Source of the DNA: Bacillota bacterium
Lineage (GTDB): Bacteria > Bacillota > UBA4882 > UBA8346
Assembly: GCA_029776205.1 (NCBI GenBank)
Contig: JAKOTQ010000096.1
Coordinates: 257,771 to 321,770, forward strand
Reading direction: 5' to 3'
Length of the DNA stretch: 64,000 nt
Part shown: positions 36,528 to 46,288 of the stretch, piece after piece
How the letters are laid out: every line of letters begins with the position of its first letter
Position numbering within the stretch: position 1 is the first letter of the stretch
Position numbers and translations under genes: made by a program
The notes under the pieces: generated by a model
Seen by the model: only the letters and a program-made list of their open reading frames with translations
The model's database searches: none
Told to the model about the DNA's origin: nothing

Positions 36528-36717
36528 AGCATCACCTTTCTTTCTTTGCATAATTCAGTTAAACGCCCTACCGGGTTCCAACCGCCTTGCCTATAAAGGG
36601 AAAACACCCTCCATCGAAAATACTTTTCATTCATAAATATCGGCCGAAGTCACCTTTGGATTTACTGTAAAACAGAAGTCAGTCCCAGACTACAAATAAT
36701 ATCATCCGGAAATAAAT

Positions 36718-36750
36718 AAGCGCCCCTTGAGAAATCACGGGGCGCTTTGT
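36718..36750 (-). terminator. Rho-independent terminator of the aldolase gene
   Basis: Minus-strand stem GCGCCCC/GGGGCGC with a 12-nt loop followed by TTATTTATTT. Confidence 0.85.
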
Positions 36751-36789
36751 CAGGCTGGAATTCAATTTTCAGTCGTCAGTGATTAGAAT

Positions 36790-37443
36790 TCAACCGTTAA
36801 CAGCCTTAACTCCTTCCCAATCTTTCAGGAAGCGGTCGATACCAGCATCAGTCAATGGGTGTTTGGTCATTTGAATTAAGGTTTTATAGGGTACCGTTGC
36901 AATATGGGCTCCGGCTTTAGCAACTTCCGTCACATGCAGAGGGCTACGGATACTGGCTGCGATAATTTGGGTGGACATTTGCTGTACTCGAAAGACTTCG
37001 CTAATCTCGCGAATCAAGCTCAACCCGTCGGTTCCAATATCATCCAACCGACCGACAAAGGGACTAACATAGGTCGCGCCTGCACTAGCAGCTAGTAAAG
37101 CTTGGGCAGTGGAAAAGATCAACGTCACATTGGTCCTAATCTTTTCCTCAGTTAACACGTGGACGGCAGCTAATCCCTCAGGTGTCATCGGAATCTTAAC
37201 CACTATATTCGGATGCCACTCGGCAATCTGCCGGGCCTCCTCAATCATTCCCTGAGCTTCTAAACTAATAACCTCCGCACTGATAGGGCCGTCGACGATC
37301 TTCGCGATCTCCTGGATCACCTCTTTAAAATCCCGCCCCTCCCGGGCAATTAATGAAGGGTTAGTCGTCACTCCGGAGATGATTCCCATACGGTATGCTT
37401 TTTGAATTTCTTCAATATTCGCTGTATCGATAAAAAACTGCAT
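36790..37443 (-). CDS. fsa: Fructose-6-phosphate aldolase / TalC-type transaldolase
   Basis: 217 aa from the ATG at 37443 (GAGGAAGGG upstream); an in-frame start 12 codons earlier is not supported. Typical short transaldolase: [13 protein letters not shown] at the N-terminus, TTNPSL, and the Schiff-base Lys at residue 83 in [12 protein letters not shown]-barrel length matches the subfamily that includes E. coli FsaA/TalC and Bacillus YwjH. Whether it works as aldolase or transaldolase cannot be told here. Monocistronic with a strong terminator. Confidence 0.93.
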   Translation of the reverse strand: MQFFIDTANIEEIQKAYRMGIISGVTTNPSLIAREGRDFKEVIQEIAKIVDGPISAEVISLEAQGMIEEARQIAEWHPNIVVKIPMTPEGLAAVHVLTEEKIRTNVTLIFSTAQALLAASAGATYVSPFVGRLDDIGTDGLSLIREISEVFRVQQMSTQIIAASIRSPLHVTEVAKAGAHIATVPYKTLIQMTKHPLTDAGIDRFLKDWEGVKAVNG

Positions 37444-37556
37444 CTTTTTCCCTTCCTCATGTCTTGAAATCCATTTCAAAACCTATTCGTTACCTTCAAT
37501 ATAAACCAATCCCCCTGGGGAATCAAGCAAAAATGCTTTTTAACTTGAATTTTCCA

Positions 37557-37594
37557 ATTAAAAAACCAGGAATGGATCATTCCTGGTTTTCAAA
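37557..37594 (-). terminator. Rho-independent terminator of rubrerythrin
   Basis: Minus-strand stem AACCAGGAATG/CATTCCTGGTT followed by TTTTAATT. Confidence 0.9.
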
Positions 37595-37608
37595 GTTATG
37601 TCAAGCGA

Positions 37609-38163
37609 TTAGAACGATTTATATTGTTCGCCTTTCGTGCCACAGATCGGACACTTATCCGGTACTTCATCTAAAATCGTATGGCCGCAAACAGGACAGA
37701 TATTTACGGACTTAATGGAGATATCCTTTCCTTCTTTGGCCGCATTTTGAGCATCCTGGAACAGGCGGGCATGAATCTTCTCCGCTTCCAATGCAAAGTG
37801 GAAGCTTCGTTCGGCGCCTTTTTCCCCTTGGAAACGGGCTGCTTCCAAATACACCGGATACATTTGGTCAACCTCATGCAGTTCGCCGTTGATGGCCCCT
37901 TGCAAATTTTCGACGATGTTTTGCTCTCCGAACACTCCTCCGGCTGCTACAGTGTAGTCTCCGGTTTGGGTATCCAACTCCTTAAAATGATTTCCGGCAT
38001 GGACCTGTTCAGCATAGGCAATGCCCTTGAACAAACGGGCGATATTGGGAAAACCGTCTTTCTCCGCCAGATTTCCCCACAAAAGATACCGCATGTGAGC
38101 CATGCTTTCCCCGCCGTAGGCTGAACGTAAGAAATCAGCTGTCATTGCATTTTTAACCGACAC
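37609..38163 (-). CDS. rbr: Rubrerythrin
   Basis: 184 aa from a GTG at 38163, with AAGGAGGT 8 nt upstream. N-terminal ferritin-like diiron domain (about 5-140) with ExxH-type ligands (GGESMAHMRY, AYAEQVHAGNH, ALEAEKIHARLF) and a C-terminal rubredoxin-like domain with NICPVCGH and DKCPICGT giving the four Cys iron site. Rubrerythrin reduces hydrogen peroxide in anaerobes. This supports an anaerobic lifestyle. Single gene with its own terminator. Confidence 0.95.
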   Translation of the reverse strand: MSVKNAMTADFLRSAYGGESMAHMRYLLWGNLAEKDGFPNIARLFKGIAYAEQVHAGNHFKELDTQTGDYTVAAGGVFGEQNIVENLQGAINGELHEVDQMYPVYLEAARFQGEKGAERSFHFALEAEKIHARLFQDAQNAAKEGKDISIKSVNICPVCGHTILDEVPDKCPICGTKGEQYKSF

Positions 38164-38372
38164 AATACATACCTCCTTCAAATTTTACAACATTAATAGT
38201 ATGGTTAATTTCGCCATTTCATACTCAGGAATTGGATAAATTTTTCAAAAATGCGAACAGTTCATAACCCATCACCCTGCCTCCAAAACGGACACTGCCA
38301 ATATATTATGTTAAAATGTTATTGTAAATTAATTATTTGCACTTTACATTTTATGGGAGGTCTGGTTCACAA

Positions 38373-40646
38373 ATGAAGGAAAAGGAACGGATTGCCGAGA
38401 TTGAACATCTAAAACGAATCATGGAGGAAATCGACACTCAACTGGCCATCGCTTCCGAAACCTACACAACAACCCAGGCTGTGCTGGACCAAACCATCGC
38501 TGAATACTGGGATAGTATTTTTTCAGATGCTCAAGATGAAGCCCAGTTTATCGAGAACATCGCCAGGCAACGTATCCTCGCCGCAGCTTCCTACCGTCGC
38601 TATCACCAATTGACCAAATTACAGGAGTCTGCCTATTTTGCCCGTATTGACTTCCAAGAAAACCATCCCAAAGCCGATCCGGAAGCAATACCTATCTATA
38701 TCGGTGTTGCCTCTTTGACGAACCGGCAAACCCATACTCTGCTCATCTACGACTGGCGTTCTCCCATCGCTGGGATGTTTTATGACTTTGGACGGGGCCC
38801 TGCCTATTATCAGGCTCCCGGAGGAAAGATCTCCGGGACCATCACATTGAAACGGCAGTTTAAAATCGATCATGGTCGTATCATCTACATGTTCGACTCC
38901 GATTTGAAGATCGATGATGAAATGTTACAAGCACTGCTCAGTAAGAGCGCTGATTCGAAAATGCGCACAATCATCACCAGTATTCAACGGGAGCAAAACC
39001 TGGCCATCCGCGATGAAAAACATCGCATTCTGTTCGTGGAAGGTCCGGCCGGAAGCGGTAAAACCTCCATTGCTCTGCACCGGGTCGCCTATTTGCTCTA
39101 TCGGGAACGTCACTCCCTGACGGCGGAGAACTTTGTAATTTTCTCGCCCAACCGCATTTTCAGCGACTATATCTCCAATGTTCTACCGGAACTGGGAGAG
39201 GAAAATATCCAACAAATGATGTTCCAGGATTATCTCCTACAAGCTTTATCCCCTATCAGCGACAATGTGGAGGAACAGGAGTATCAATTGGAATATCTTT
39301 ATCAACGGACGGACGACCCCGACTACCTCATCCGTTCGAGCAGCATCGCCTTTAAATCGTCTCCTCAATTTGCATCCATCATTCACCGGTATCTTGAAGC
39401 CATTGAGGCGGAGATCGCTGCTTTACCCGATCTGACGCTTGAAGGCCATCCAATCATCTCCCGGGACGAATGGGCTACCCTTTTCACCAAAACATTGACC
39501 TATCTTCCGATGGCCAAACGGTTGGCTCAATTAAGGCGAATGATATACGCACGGTTACGCCCAATCATCCGCCAGCTTCGTGAAGATGAAGCAGTACATA
39601 TTGCAACGCACACCGAAGAAGTCAATGAACGAACCATTAAAGCCTTGGCCCGTCTCAACGTCAGAAAACGAATGGAGCCATTTTATAATACTTTACAAAA
39701 CCGGACAGAACTGAATCCATTGTACCTCTACCGAAAACTCTTCGCCGATCAGGCTTTGATGCAACGCTTAGCCGGAGATGAAACGATTCCAGCTGAGTGG
39801 TCATCCATTTGTCAAATAACCTTAGAAGCCATCGATCATAATCAAATTCTTTATGAAGATGCTCTGCCGCTTCTCTTCTTTCAAGGAACCTTGGAAGGTT
39901 TTTCGGCGTTCAGCGATATCCGGCATCTGGTTATCGACGAGGCTCAGGATTACACTTTATTTCATTACGAAATCTTAAAACGGCTCTTCCCCAAATGTTC
40001 CTGGACCATTTTGGGAGATCCGGCACAATCCATTCATCCTTATTTACATACCGCCGATTTTGACACAGCAGCCCGTATACTCGCCGACGAATCTGCCGAA
40101 ACAGGCGAGGATACCACGATTATTCAACTCTCGCGAAGTTATCGTTCAACCTACGAAATCCAACGGTTTGCCGAAGCGATCTTAGGAAAAAACACCGCCG
40201 AACCTATCCAGCGTTCAGGACGCCGTCCACTTTTAATCCAGGTTGGCGAGCTCAAAGATATGGAAATCGCCATCGTCCATCAAATCGATCATTTCCAACA
40301 CGAAGGCGGAAAATCGATAGCCATTATCTGTAAAACATTACAAGAAGCTGTTGCTGTTTTCGAAAAAATCAGCCAACACCTGGAGGTTCATCTCATCACT
40401 CCGGAGTCCATCGAATTCAAACGAGGTATCGTCATCGTTCCCGCTTACCTTGCCAAAGGCTTGGAATTTGACAGTGTTATCATTTACAATGTCAATGAGC
40501 AGATGTACCGCTCGGAAGCCGAACGAAATATCCTGTATACTATATGTACCCGGGCTCTTCACCAACTGACTTTAATATATTACGGGAACCTTTCCCCGTT
40601 ACTTACCGGGATCGATCCCCAAACCTATGATACTAGCCGATACTAA
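38373..40646 (+). CDS. helD: HelD-like UvrD/Rep-family ATPase (RNA polymerase recycling factor)
   Basis: 757 aa from the ATG at 38373 with GGGAGG upstream. N-terminal coiled coil (about 1-60) of the kind that enters the RNA polymerase secondary channel in HelD, then a split superfamily-1 motor: Walker A GPAGSGKTS (about residue 230), motif II IDEAQDY (about 525) and C-terminal motifs IQLSRSYRST and VPAYLAKGLEFDSVIIYN. Length is near that of Bacillus HelD (774 aa). HelD removes stalled RNA polymerase from DNA; some members confer rifampicin tolerance. Stands alone. Confidence 0.88.
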   Translation: MKEKERIAEIEHLKRIMEEIDTQLAIASETYTTTQAVLDQTIAEYWDSIFSDAQDEAQFIENIARQRILAAASYRRYHQLTKLQESAYFARIDFQENHPKADPEAIPIYIGVASLTNRQTHTLLIYDWRSPIAGMFYDFGRGPAYYQAPGGKISGTITLKRQFKIDHGRIIYMFDSDLKIDDEMLQALLSKSADSKMRTIITSIQREQNLAIRDEKHRILFVEGPAGSGKTSIALHRVAYLLYRERHSLTAENFVIFSPNRIFSDYISNVLPELGEENIQQMMFQDYLLQALSPISDNVEEQEYQLEYLYQRTDDPDYLIRSSSIAFKSSPQFASIIHRYLEAIEAEIAALPDLTLEGHPIISRDEWATLFTKTLTYLPMAKRLAQLRRMIYARLRPIIRQLREDEAVHIATHTEEVNERTIKALARLNVRKRMEPFYNTLQNRTELNPLYLYRKLFADQALMQRLAGDETIPAEWSSICQITLEAIDHNQILYEDALPLLFFQGTLEGFSAFSDIRHLVIDEAQDYTLFHYEILKRLFPKCSWTILGDPAQSIHPYLHTADFDTAARILADESAETGEDTTIIQLSRSYRSTYEIQRFAEAILGKNTAEPIQRSGRRPLLIQVGELKDMEIAIVHQIDHFQHEGGKSIAIICKTLQEAVAVFEKISQHLEVHLITPESIEFKRGIVIVPAYLAKGLEFDSVIIYNVNEQMYRSEAERNILYTICTRALHQLTLIYYGNLSPLLTGIDPQTYDTSRY

Positions 40647-40671
40647 CTGGACCTCCGGCAACGGTCGGTTC

Positions 40672-40700
40672 TTGACATTCTTTGGATTTCAGATTACCAT
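40672..40700 (+). promoter_or_regulatory. Sigma-A-like promoter of the lacI-family gene
   Basis: TTGACA at 40672-40677 and TACCAT at 40695-40700 with a 17-nt spacer. Downstream, before the start codon, TTAAC and GTTAA form a 22-nt inverted pair (about 40714-40735) that could be an autoregulatory site. Confidence 0.5.
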
Positions 40701-40767
40701 TTGTTCATGAAAGAATGATACGTTAACTACTCTATTTTCGTTAAATACGTCCTGAAGAGAGGTACCG

Positions 40768-41775
40768 ATGGAAAAATATCGTAATGTTTCCAGTAAAGAC
40801 GTTGCCAGAGAAGCAGGAGTCTCTCAGGCAACGGTATCCTATGTATTAAACAATGTACCGGGAATCAAGATTAAACCGGAAACCCGTCAAGCTGTTTTGG
40901 AGGCGGCCAAAAAGTTAAACTATTTACCGAACCTGAATGCCCGGAGTATGCGGTTGAAAAAATCTATGTCCATTGCCGTTGTATCCAAAAAAAACGTTTC
41001 CAGCTACGGTTTTATCAAAATCCTGGAAGGCATTAAAGACGCGATGATTCCCCGCGATTATTCGATTACATTCTGCTTTAGCAAACTTCAGGATAACGAA
41101 ACTGCCCAACATGTCCAATATTTTCTGTCCAACCGGATTGACGGAATCATTTTTGTCATGACCAATCCTCCCCGAAAGCACTGCCAATACCTGGCCGAAA
41201 AACATATCCCCTTTGTCGTGATTTCTCACCAATTCCAAGAAGATGACTTCCATCGGATTAAGAACGATATGGAGTCCGCCGTCCGGGAAGCCCTTACCGA
41301 TCTTCGTTCCAAGGGCCACGAAACCATTGGATTTTTCGGAAACGGCATCGGCAATTTTGAAGACCGCCGCTATGCAACATTCCATAAAATGATGGAAGAA
41401 ATGCAGTTCAAATTGGATCCGTCCTTGATGATCAAAATGCCGGACTCTGACGAAGCCGAATCAGCTATTGCACATTTTTTCAATACCCGTTCATCCTTGC
41501 CTGATGCAATAATCTGTGAAGCACCCGGCATTGGGTTCCGGTTATTGCGGTACTTGGCCAAAACAGGGATCCGTGTCCCCGAAACATTGTCCATCACAGC
41601 ATTTGGTACGTCCAAGTTTTCACCGCTGACTTATCCGGCGCTCTCTGCCATTGAAAGTCCCCTTTACGAAATGGGATACAGTGCAGCCGAAATGCTATTT
41701 AACATCATGAGCGGACAACCCACCGATAACTTAGTCGTCCTCAAATGGCAATATGTCAAACGGGAATCGAGCTAA
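40768..41775 (+). CDS. LacI-family transcriptional regulator
   Basis: 335 aa. N-terminal LacI helix-turn-helix (SSKDVAREAGVSQATVSYVLNN, given in part; about residues 8-30) with hinge region LPNLNARSMRLKKS, then a periplasmic-binding-protein-like effector domain (about 65-330). AGAGAGG precedes the ATG. No sugar transporter or catabolic gene lies nearby, so its regulon must be elsewhere or it is self-regulating. A strong terminator follows. Confidence 0.93.
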   Translation: MEKYRNVSSKDVAREAGVSQATVSYVLNNVPGIKIKPETRQAVLEAAKKLNYLPNLNARSMRLKKSMSIAVVSKKNVSSYGFIKILEGIKDAMIPRDYSITFCFSKLQDNETAQHVQYFLSNRIDGIIFVMTNPPRKHCQYLAEKHIPFVVISHQFQEDDFHRIKNDMESAVREALTDLRSKGHETIGFFGNGIGNFEDRRYATFHKMMEEMQFKLDPSLMIKMPDSDEAESAIAHFFNTRSSLPDAIICEAPGIGFRLLRYLAKTGIRVPETLSITAFGTSKFSPLTYPALSAIESPLYEMGYSAAEMLFNIMSGQPTDNLVVLKWQYVKRESS

Positions 41776-41802
41776 AGATGGCGCGAAAAGGCTGTATGTA
41801 TA

Positions 41803-41835
41803 TATAGTTCACAATACACAGCATACAGGCATACA
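41803..41835. repeat. Heptanucleotide array C
   Basis: Degenerate 7-mers AGTTCAC, AATACAC, AGCATAC and AGGCATA, then CACC, just after the LacI-family gene. Confidence 0.6.
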
Positions 41836-41856
41836 CCGTCTGAACGTAATAAAAAC

Positions 41857-41888
41857 AGGAGACTCTGCAACACAGAGTCTCCTTTGAT
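41857..41888 (+). terminator. Rho-independent terminator of the lacI-family gene
   Basis: Stem AGGAGACTCTG/CAGAGTCTCCT, loop CAACA, then TTTG. Confidence 0.85.
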
Positions 41889-42026
41889 ATTTACCGTATC
41901 CAATTATAGCAGTGGAGTTTATAACAGAACCCAGTACACTGAGTATTGCCGTCTACGGTGAAATGCACACTGTAGACTTTAGCTCGGAATCAAAGCTCTC
42001 CTGTTTACTACCTCCCCGCTCCTTTT

Positions 42027-42153
42027 CCTAAAAACCTATACCCAGCACCTAGAACCTAGTACCCCATACTCGAATAATAATCTAACACCGTGAACTATGT
42101 ACTGTGCACTAAAACTATAACAATAAACTGTCGCCTGTCAACTGTAACTGTCA
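42027..42153. repeat. Long degenerate heptanucleotide array D
   Basis: About 127 nt can be written as 7-mers: CCTAAAA, ACCTATA, CCCAGCA, CCTAGAA, CCTAGTA, CCCCATA, CTCGAAT and so on, passing into GTGAACT, ATGTACT, GTGCACT and then CTGTCGC, CTGTCAA, CTGTAA, CTGTCAA. The last unit contains the stop codon (minus-strand TGA, 42151-42153) of the RluA-family gene. The 41776-42150 gap otherwise holds the terminator, array C and a GTCTAC/GTAGAC hairpin (about 41952-41978). Confidence 0.75.
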
Positions 42154-42828
42154 ATTATTTATATCAAACTCCGTCCACGGAAATTCCTTTGGAGGCTGCG
42201 AGGTAAAGGAAACCGATTCACGGCTAACCGGATGAATGAAGCCAACCTCAACAGCCCATAGTGCCAATTGCTGGCCAGGACGGTTGACATGGATTCCATA
42301 CTTTTGGTCCCCAAACAACGGATGGCCAATGGCCGCCATCTGTGCCCGTATCTGATGGGAACGCCCTGTATGTAGCCTAATCTTTACCAGGCTTAAACTT
42401 TCCTCCGTCTCCAACGTTTCATATTCTAAAACCGCTTTTTTAGCTCCTGCCGTCTCTTCAGGAACCACCGCAACTTGATTTTTTGCCGTATTTTTCAAAA
42501 GATAATGAGTAAGCTGCTGACTCTCCCGAGGCCTGCCATGGACCACCGCCAGGTAAATTTTGCGGAAACGGTTTTCCCGCACCTGTTCCGATAAACGGCC
42601 AGCCGCTTTCGAGGTCTTAGCCAAGACCAGGACTCCGCCAACCGGCCGATCCAGGCGATGAACCAATCCTAAATAAACATTTCCCGGTTTTTGATACTTC
42701 TGTTTGAGATAATCCTTCATCCAAGTCAATAGATCCCGATCCCCGCTGCTGTCAGCCTGCGTTGGTACATTGACTGGTTTTTCCACCACCAACAGATGGT
42801 TGTCTTCAAAAATAACCCGAGGTTCCAT
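42151..42828 (-). CDS. RluA-family 23S/tRNA pseudouridine synthase
   Basis: 225 aa from the ATG at 42828, which overlaps the stop of the methyltransferase gene by one base; GGGAGG lies 4 nt upstream. The RluA catalytic motif HRLDRPVGG with the nucleophilic Asp is intact (about residue 63), with the family's TGRSHQIRAQMA and HPLFGDQKYG further on. No S4 domain. Isomerises uridine to pseudouridine in rRNA or tRNA. The coupled methyltransferase suggests a shared RNA-modification operon. The C-terminus ends at the junction with a heptamer array. Confidence 0.92.
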   Translation of the reverse strand: MEPRVIFEDNHLLVVEKPVNVPTQADSSGDRDLLTWMKDYLKQKYQKPGNVYLGLVHRLDRPVGGVLVLAKTSKAAGRLSEQVRENRFRKIYLAVVHGRPRESQQLTHYLLKNTAKNQVAVVPEETAGAKKAVLEYETLETEESLSLVKIRLHTGRSHQIRAQMAAIGHPLFGDQKYGIHVNRPGQQLALWAVEVGFIHPVSRESVSFTSQPPKEFPWTEFDINN

Positions 42829-43691
42829 TAGGCCTCCCACCGGGCACAGGACCCGCAAGGAACCACCAGGCCCGAAGCAGCCACCGGTAGTCCGATCTCG
42901 TCAAAGGTAACCTTTCCTCCATATTGACGCTGTACAAGCATTTGCAGAATATTCCCCATCACACTGGGAGTTAATCCATCCGTATAACTATTAATCAGGA
43001 AAAAAAGCGGATCATCGGAAAGAACCTTCACACACTCGCTAACTAGGTTAAAAAGCTCGGTTTCGATCTTCCACACCTCGCCGTTGGGACCTCGCCCAAA
43101 GGACGGCGGATCCATGATAATGCCTTCATATTTACGGTTCCTCCGCTGTTCTCTTCTGACAAATTTCAGAACATCATCGACAATAAACCGTACCGGACGT
43201 TCCCCCAAACCGGAAAGAGCTAAGTTTTCTTTGGCGAGGGTTACCATTCCCTTAGCAGCGTCCACATGACAAACTTCGGCGCCGGCGGCAGCAGCTGCCA
43301 CTGAAGCTCCTCCGGTATAGGCGAATAGATTTAAAACCCGAACCGGTTGCGGCCGGGAGGTAATTTTGGCGGTAATCCAATCCCAATTTACAGCCTGTTC
43401 AGGGAAAATACCGGTATGTTTAAAACCCATCGCCCTTAAGTAGAAGGAAAACTTGCCATAACTGATGGTCCAACGCTCCGGCATTTGGGTCCGAAATTCC
43501 CAATGTCCGCCCCCTTTGTCGCTGCGATGATACCAAGCGTCCACCTTCTCCCAAACCGACTTATCTTTCGAGGCCGGCCAAATAATATGGGGATCAGGCC
43601 GCCGCAAATAAAACCGGCCCCAACGTTCCAACCGCTCTCCGTCCCCGGCATCGATCAATTCATAATCTTTCCATTCAGTCGCTATAAACAT
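42828..43691 (-). CDS. Class I SAM-dependent methyltransferase, RlmI/RlmK-like
   Basis: 287 aa. N-terminal segment of about 95 residues with GFKHTGIFPEQAVNW, then a Rossmann fold: VLNLFAYTGGASVAAAAAGA (motif I), HVDAAKGMVTLAKENL and the catalytic IMDPPSFGRG (motif IV, DPP[S/Y/F] type). These features match the RlmI-like cytosine/guanine rRNA methyltransferase group, though the PUA domain of RlmI is lacking. Translationally coupled to an RluA-type synthase. Substrate not determined. Confidence 0.88.
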   Translation of the reverse strand: MFIATEWKDYELIDAGDGERLERWGRFYLRRPDPHIIWPASKDKSVWEKVDAWYHRSDKGGGHWEFRTQMPERWTISYGKFSFYLRAMGFKHTGIFPEQAVNWDWITAKITSRPQPVRVLNLFAYTGGASVAAAAAGAEVCHVDAAKGMVTLAKENLALSGLGERPVRFIVDDVLKFVRREQRRNRKYEGIIMDPPSFGRGPNGEVWKIETELFNLVSECVKVLSDDPLFFLINSYTDGLTPSVMGNILQMLVQRQYGGKVTFDEIGLPVAASGLVVPCGSCARWEA

Positions 43692-43728
43692 CCTACTGTC
43701 CTCTCATTTATGGTTCATCATTGTTTAC

Positions 43729-43760
43729 AGTAACAGTGTTCAGTATTAGGCATGTGGTAC
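43729..43760. repeat. Heptanucleotide array E
   Basis: Degenerate 7-mers GTTTACA, GTAACA, GTGTTCA, GTATTAG, GCATGTG just upstream of the methyltransferase gene. Confidence 0.55.
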
Positions 43761-43827
43761 GATGATTCCATCTTAAAACTTAAGTCTTTTTACTTTTCCC
43801 TTAATCCTTTACACGTTTCCCTTATAA

Positions 43828-43848
43828 ACTGTCAACTGTCAACTGTTT
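43828..43848. repeat. Heptanucleotide array F
   Basis: Two exact copies of ACTGTCA followed by ACTGTTT. Short but regular, and of the same TTGACAG family as arrays A and B when read on the minus strand. Confidence 0.75.
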
Positions 43849-43921
43849 GTCCCTTTCCGCCCTCAATCTTAACATCAGAACCCTGATGCGTCAATAAATT
43901 AGTCTCCCCAAAACAGCCTGA

Positions 43922-43967
43922 TTTCAACGATTTTAAAAACATGATATAATATCGGTGGTAATACCAC
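43922..43967 (+). promoter_or_regulatory. Promoter with a perfect operator palindrome, topoisomerase B-subunit gene
   Basis: TTTCAA (43922-43927), 17-nt spacer, TATAAT (43945-43950), then GTGGTAATACCAC (43955-43967), a perfect 6+1+6 inverted repeat across the expected transcription start. The 5' leader to the start codon at 44148 would be about 190 nt. GntR-family regulators often bind TGGT-N-ACCA-type sites; the regulator here is unknown. Confidence 0.6.
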
Positions 43968-44147
43968 GAAATATTGGCCAACCTCAATTCCTTCTTTAAA
44001 AATGAGCAGTATTACGGTAATTTACGTCATCGTCTCAAGTCTCATCGGTTAGTCGGCCATGCTCCTCGGTTTTTTTGTAGCTGTTACCAATTCAATTAAC
44101 TCGTGAATCTAAAACATCCACTAAATCACTTAAAGGCAGGTATCAAC

Positions 44148-46127
44148 GTGGCAAAATCAAAAGGCACAACGGTTTATGGCAATGAAAGCATTTCTTCATT
44201 AAAAGGAGCTGACCGGGTTCGGCTCAGGCCTGGAGTTATCTTCGGCTCCGACGGGATCGAAGGCTGCCAGCATTCAGTCTTTGAAATCCTCTCCAACTCC
44301 ATCGATGAAGCCCGGGAAGGATTCGGAAACCAAATCAACGTCATTCGCCATGCCGATCATTCCATCACCATTCAGGACTTTGGTCGCGGCATTCCGCTGG
44401 ATTATAATCCCAAAGAAGAGCGGTACAACTGGGAACTGGTCTTTTGTGAGCTCTATGCCGGCGGTAAGTACCAGAACAACTCCGGTGAAAACTACGAGTA
44501 CAGTTTGGGATTGAATGGGTTGGGAGCCTGTGCCACCCAGTACAGCTCCGAATATATGGATGTTACGGTATATCGGGACGGATATAAATATCAACTCCAT
44601 TTTGAAAAAGGAATTAACATCGGAGGATTAAAAAAAGAAAAAACCGACCAGACAGAAACCGGCACCACCATCACTTGGCGTCCGGATCTTGAAGTATTCA
44701 CGGATATTGATATCCCGCTTTCCTATTTTCAAGATACCTTGAAAAAACAGGCAGTCGTCAACGCTGGTCTCACCTTTAACCTGTTCGACGAAGCCAGCGG
44801 GGAACGTTTTACGTACTACTATGAAAACGGTATTGTAGACTATGTTCGGGAAGTCAACAACGATAAAGGATTTACCGAAGTACAATACTTTGAAACCTCA
44901 ACCCGTGGCCGCGACCGGGAAGACAAACCGGAGTACAAGGTAAAAATTGAGATCGCTTTCTGCTTTAACAATGAAATTAATCTTTTAGAATATTATCATA
45001 ACTCCAGCTTCTTGGAACACGGCGGCGCTCCTGACAAAGCCGTCAAAGCCGCTTTGGTTTACGCCATTGATAAATACATCAAAGCCAACAACAAATATAA
45101 TAAAGACGAATCTAAAATCACTTTTGCTGATATTCAGGACAGTTTGATTCTGGTCACCAACTCATTTTCAACTATGACCAGCTACGAAAATCAAACCAAA
45201 AAGTCCATTACCAATCGGTTCATCCAGGAAGCAATGACTGAATTTTTCAAAGAACAACTGGAAGTATACCTCATCGAAAATAAAGCCGAGAGCGACCGAA
45301 TTATCGAGCAAGTCCTCATCAATAAACGCAGCCGAGAAACAGCTGAAAAAACCCGGATCAACATTAAGAAAAAACTTTCCGGCAACATTGACATCTCCAA
45401 CCGGGTTAAAAAGTTCGTAGACTGCCGAACCAAAGATATCAATAAACGTGAAATTTATATCGTAGAAGGAGATTCGGCTTTAGGTGCCTGTAAACTGGGA
45501 CGGGATGCCGAGTTTCAAGCCATTATGCCTGTCCGCGGTAAAATCCTGAATTGCCTTAAAGCAGATTATGACACTATCTTCAAAAGCGAGATTATCGTCG
45601 ACCTTTTGAAAGTATTGGGCTGCGGCGTTGAGATCAAGTCCAAACACAACAAGGAGCTAAATACCTTCGATCTCAATAACCTTCGCTGGAATAAGATTAT
45701 CATTTGTACCGATGCTGATGTGGACGGCTTCCAAATCAGGACCCTGATTCTAGCTATGCTCTACCGACTGGTACCCACCTTGATTCAAGTCGGCAAAGTT
45801 TATATCGCTGAATCACCCTTGTATGAAATCACCACCAAAAATAAGAGTTACTTTGCCTACTCGGATAAAGAGAAAAACGAAATCATCGCTAAGCTGGATG
45901 GAAAATACACTATCCAACGCTCCAAAGGATTGGGTGAAAACGAGCCGGAGATGATGTGGCTGACAACTATGAATCCGGAAACACGCCGTTTGATCCAGGT
46001 CGTTCCCGATGACATCGTCAAAACCGAAGAATATTTTGATATGCTCCTTGGAGACAACCTTCAGGCCCGGAAGAACTTTATCGAAGAAAACGGATATAAG
46101 TATTTGGATATGCTCGACTTGTCGTAA
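44148..46127 (+). CDS. Divergent type IIA topoisomerase B subunit (GyrB/ParE paralogue)
   Basis: 659 aa from a GTG at 44148, which has GGCAGG upstream; an in-frame GTG at 44103 does not. GHKL ATPase domain: FEILSNSIDEA, DFGRGIP, GLNGLGACATQYSS (usual form GLHGVGAS) and the switch Lys loop SYENQTKKSIT. Toprim domain: IVEGDSALG, PVRGKILN and TDADVDGFQIRTL, with acidic residues intact. Sequence is clearly apart from housekeeping GyrB. Additional gyrase-like pairs of this type occur in Clostridia. Its partner A subunit lies 2.3 kb downstream; a terminator follows this gene, so the two are not simply cotranscribed. Confidence 0.9.
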   Translation: MAKSKGTTVYGNESISSLKGADRVRLRPGVIFGSDGIEGCQHSVFEILSNSIDEAREGFGNQINVIRHADHSITIQDFGRGIPLDYNPKEERYNWELVFCELYAGGKYQNNSGENYEYSLGLNGLGACATQYSSEYMDVTVYRDGYKYQLHFEKGINIGGLKKEKTDQTETGTTITWRPDLEVFTDIDIPLSYFQDTLKKQAVVNAGLTFNLFDEASGERFTYYYENGIVDYVREVNNDKGFTEVQYFETSTRGRDREDKPEYKVKIEIAFCFNNEINLLEYYHNSSFLEHGGAPDKAVKAALVYAIDKYIKANNKYNKDESKITFADIQDSLILVTNSFSTMTSYENQTKKSITNRFIQEAMTEFFKEQLEVYLIENKAESDRIIEQVLINKRSRETAEKTRINIKKKLSGNIDISNRVKKFVDCRTKDINKREIYIVEGDSALGACKLGRDAEFQAIMPVRGKILNCLKADYDTIFKSEIIVDLLKVLGCGVEIKSKHNKELNTFDLNNLRWNKIIICTDADVDGFQIRTLILAMLYRLVPTLIQVGKVYIAESPLYEITTKNKSYFAYSDKEKNEIIAKLDGKYTIQRSKGLGENEPEMMWLTTMNPETRRLIQVVPDDIVKTEEYFDMLLGDNLQARKNFIEENGYKYLDMLDLS

Positions 46128-46152
46128 ATACTATCTCATGCTAATTTCGCAG

Positions 46153-46183
46153 CAGAGCATCGCAACAACGATGCTCTTTTTTC
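46153..46183 (+). terminator. Rho-independent terminator after the topoisomerase B-subunit gene
   Basis: Stem GAGCATCG/CGATGCTC, loop CAACAA, then six T. Confidence 0.9.
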
Positions 46184-46288
46184 ATTGCCTTTCTCTTTGG
46201 CCTCCGTTTTTTATCTCATATCTTGTATTCTCTCACCATAAACTTTTTTAGATAATCTTTACTCAACCAATCCAGGCGGAGGACGATC

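Noticed and set aside
42027-42153. CRISPR array
   Set aside because: Repeats are 7 nt, contiguous and without spacers; no cas genes are present.
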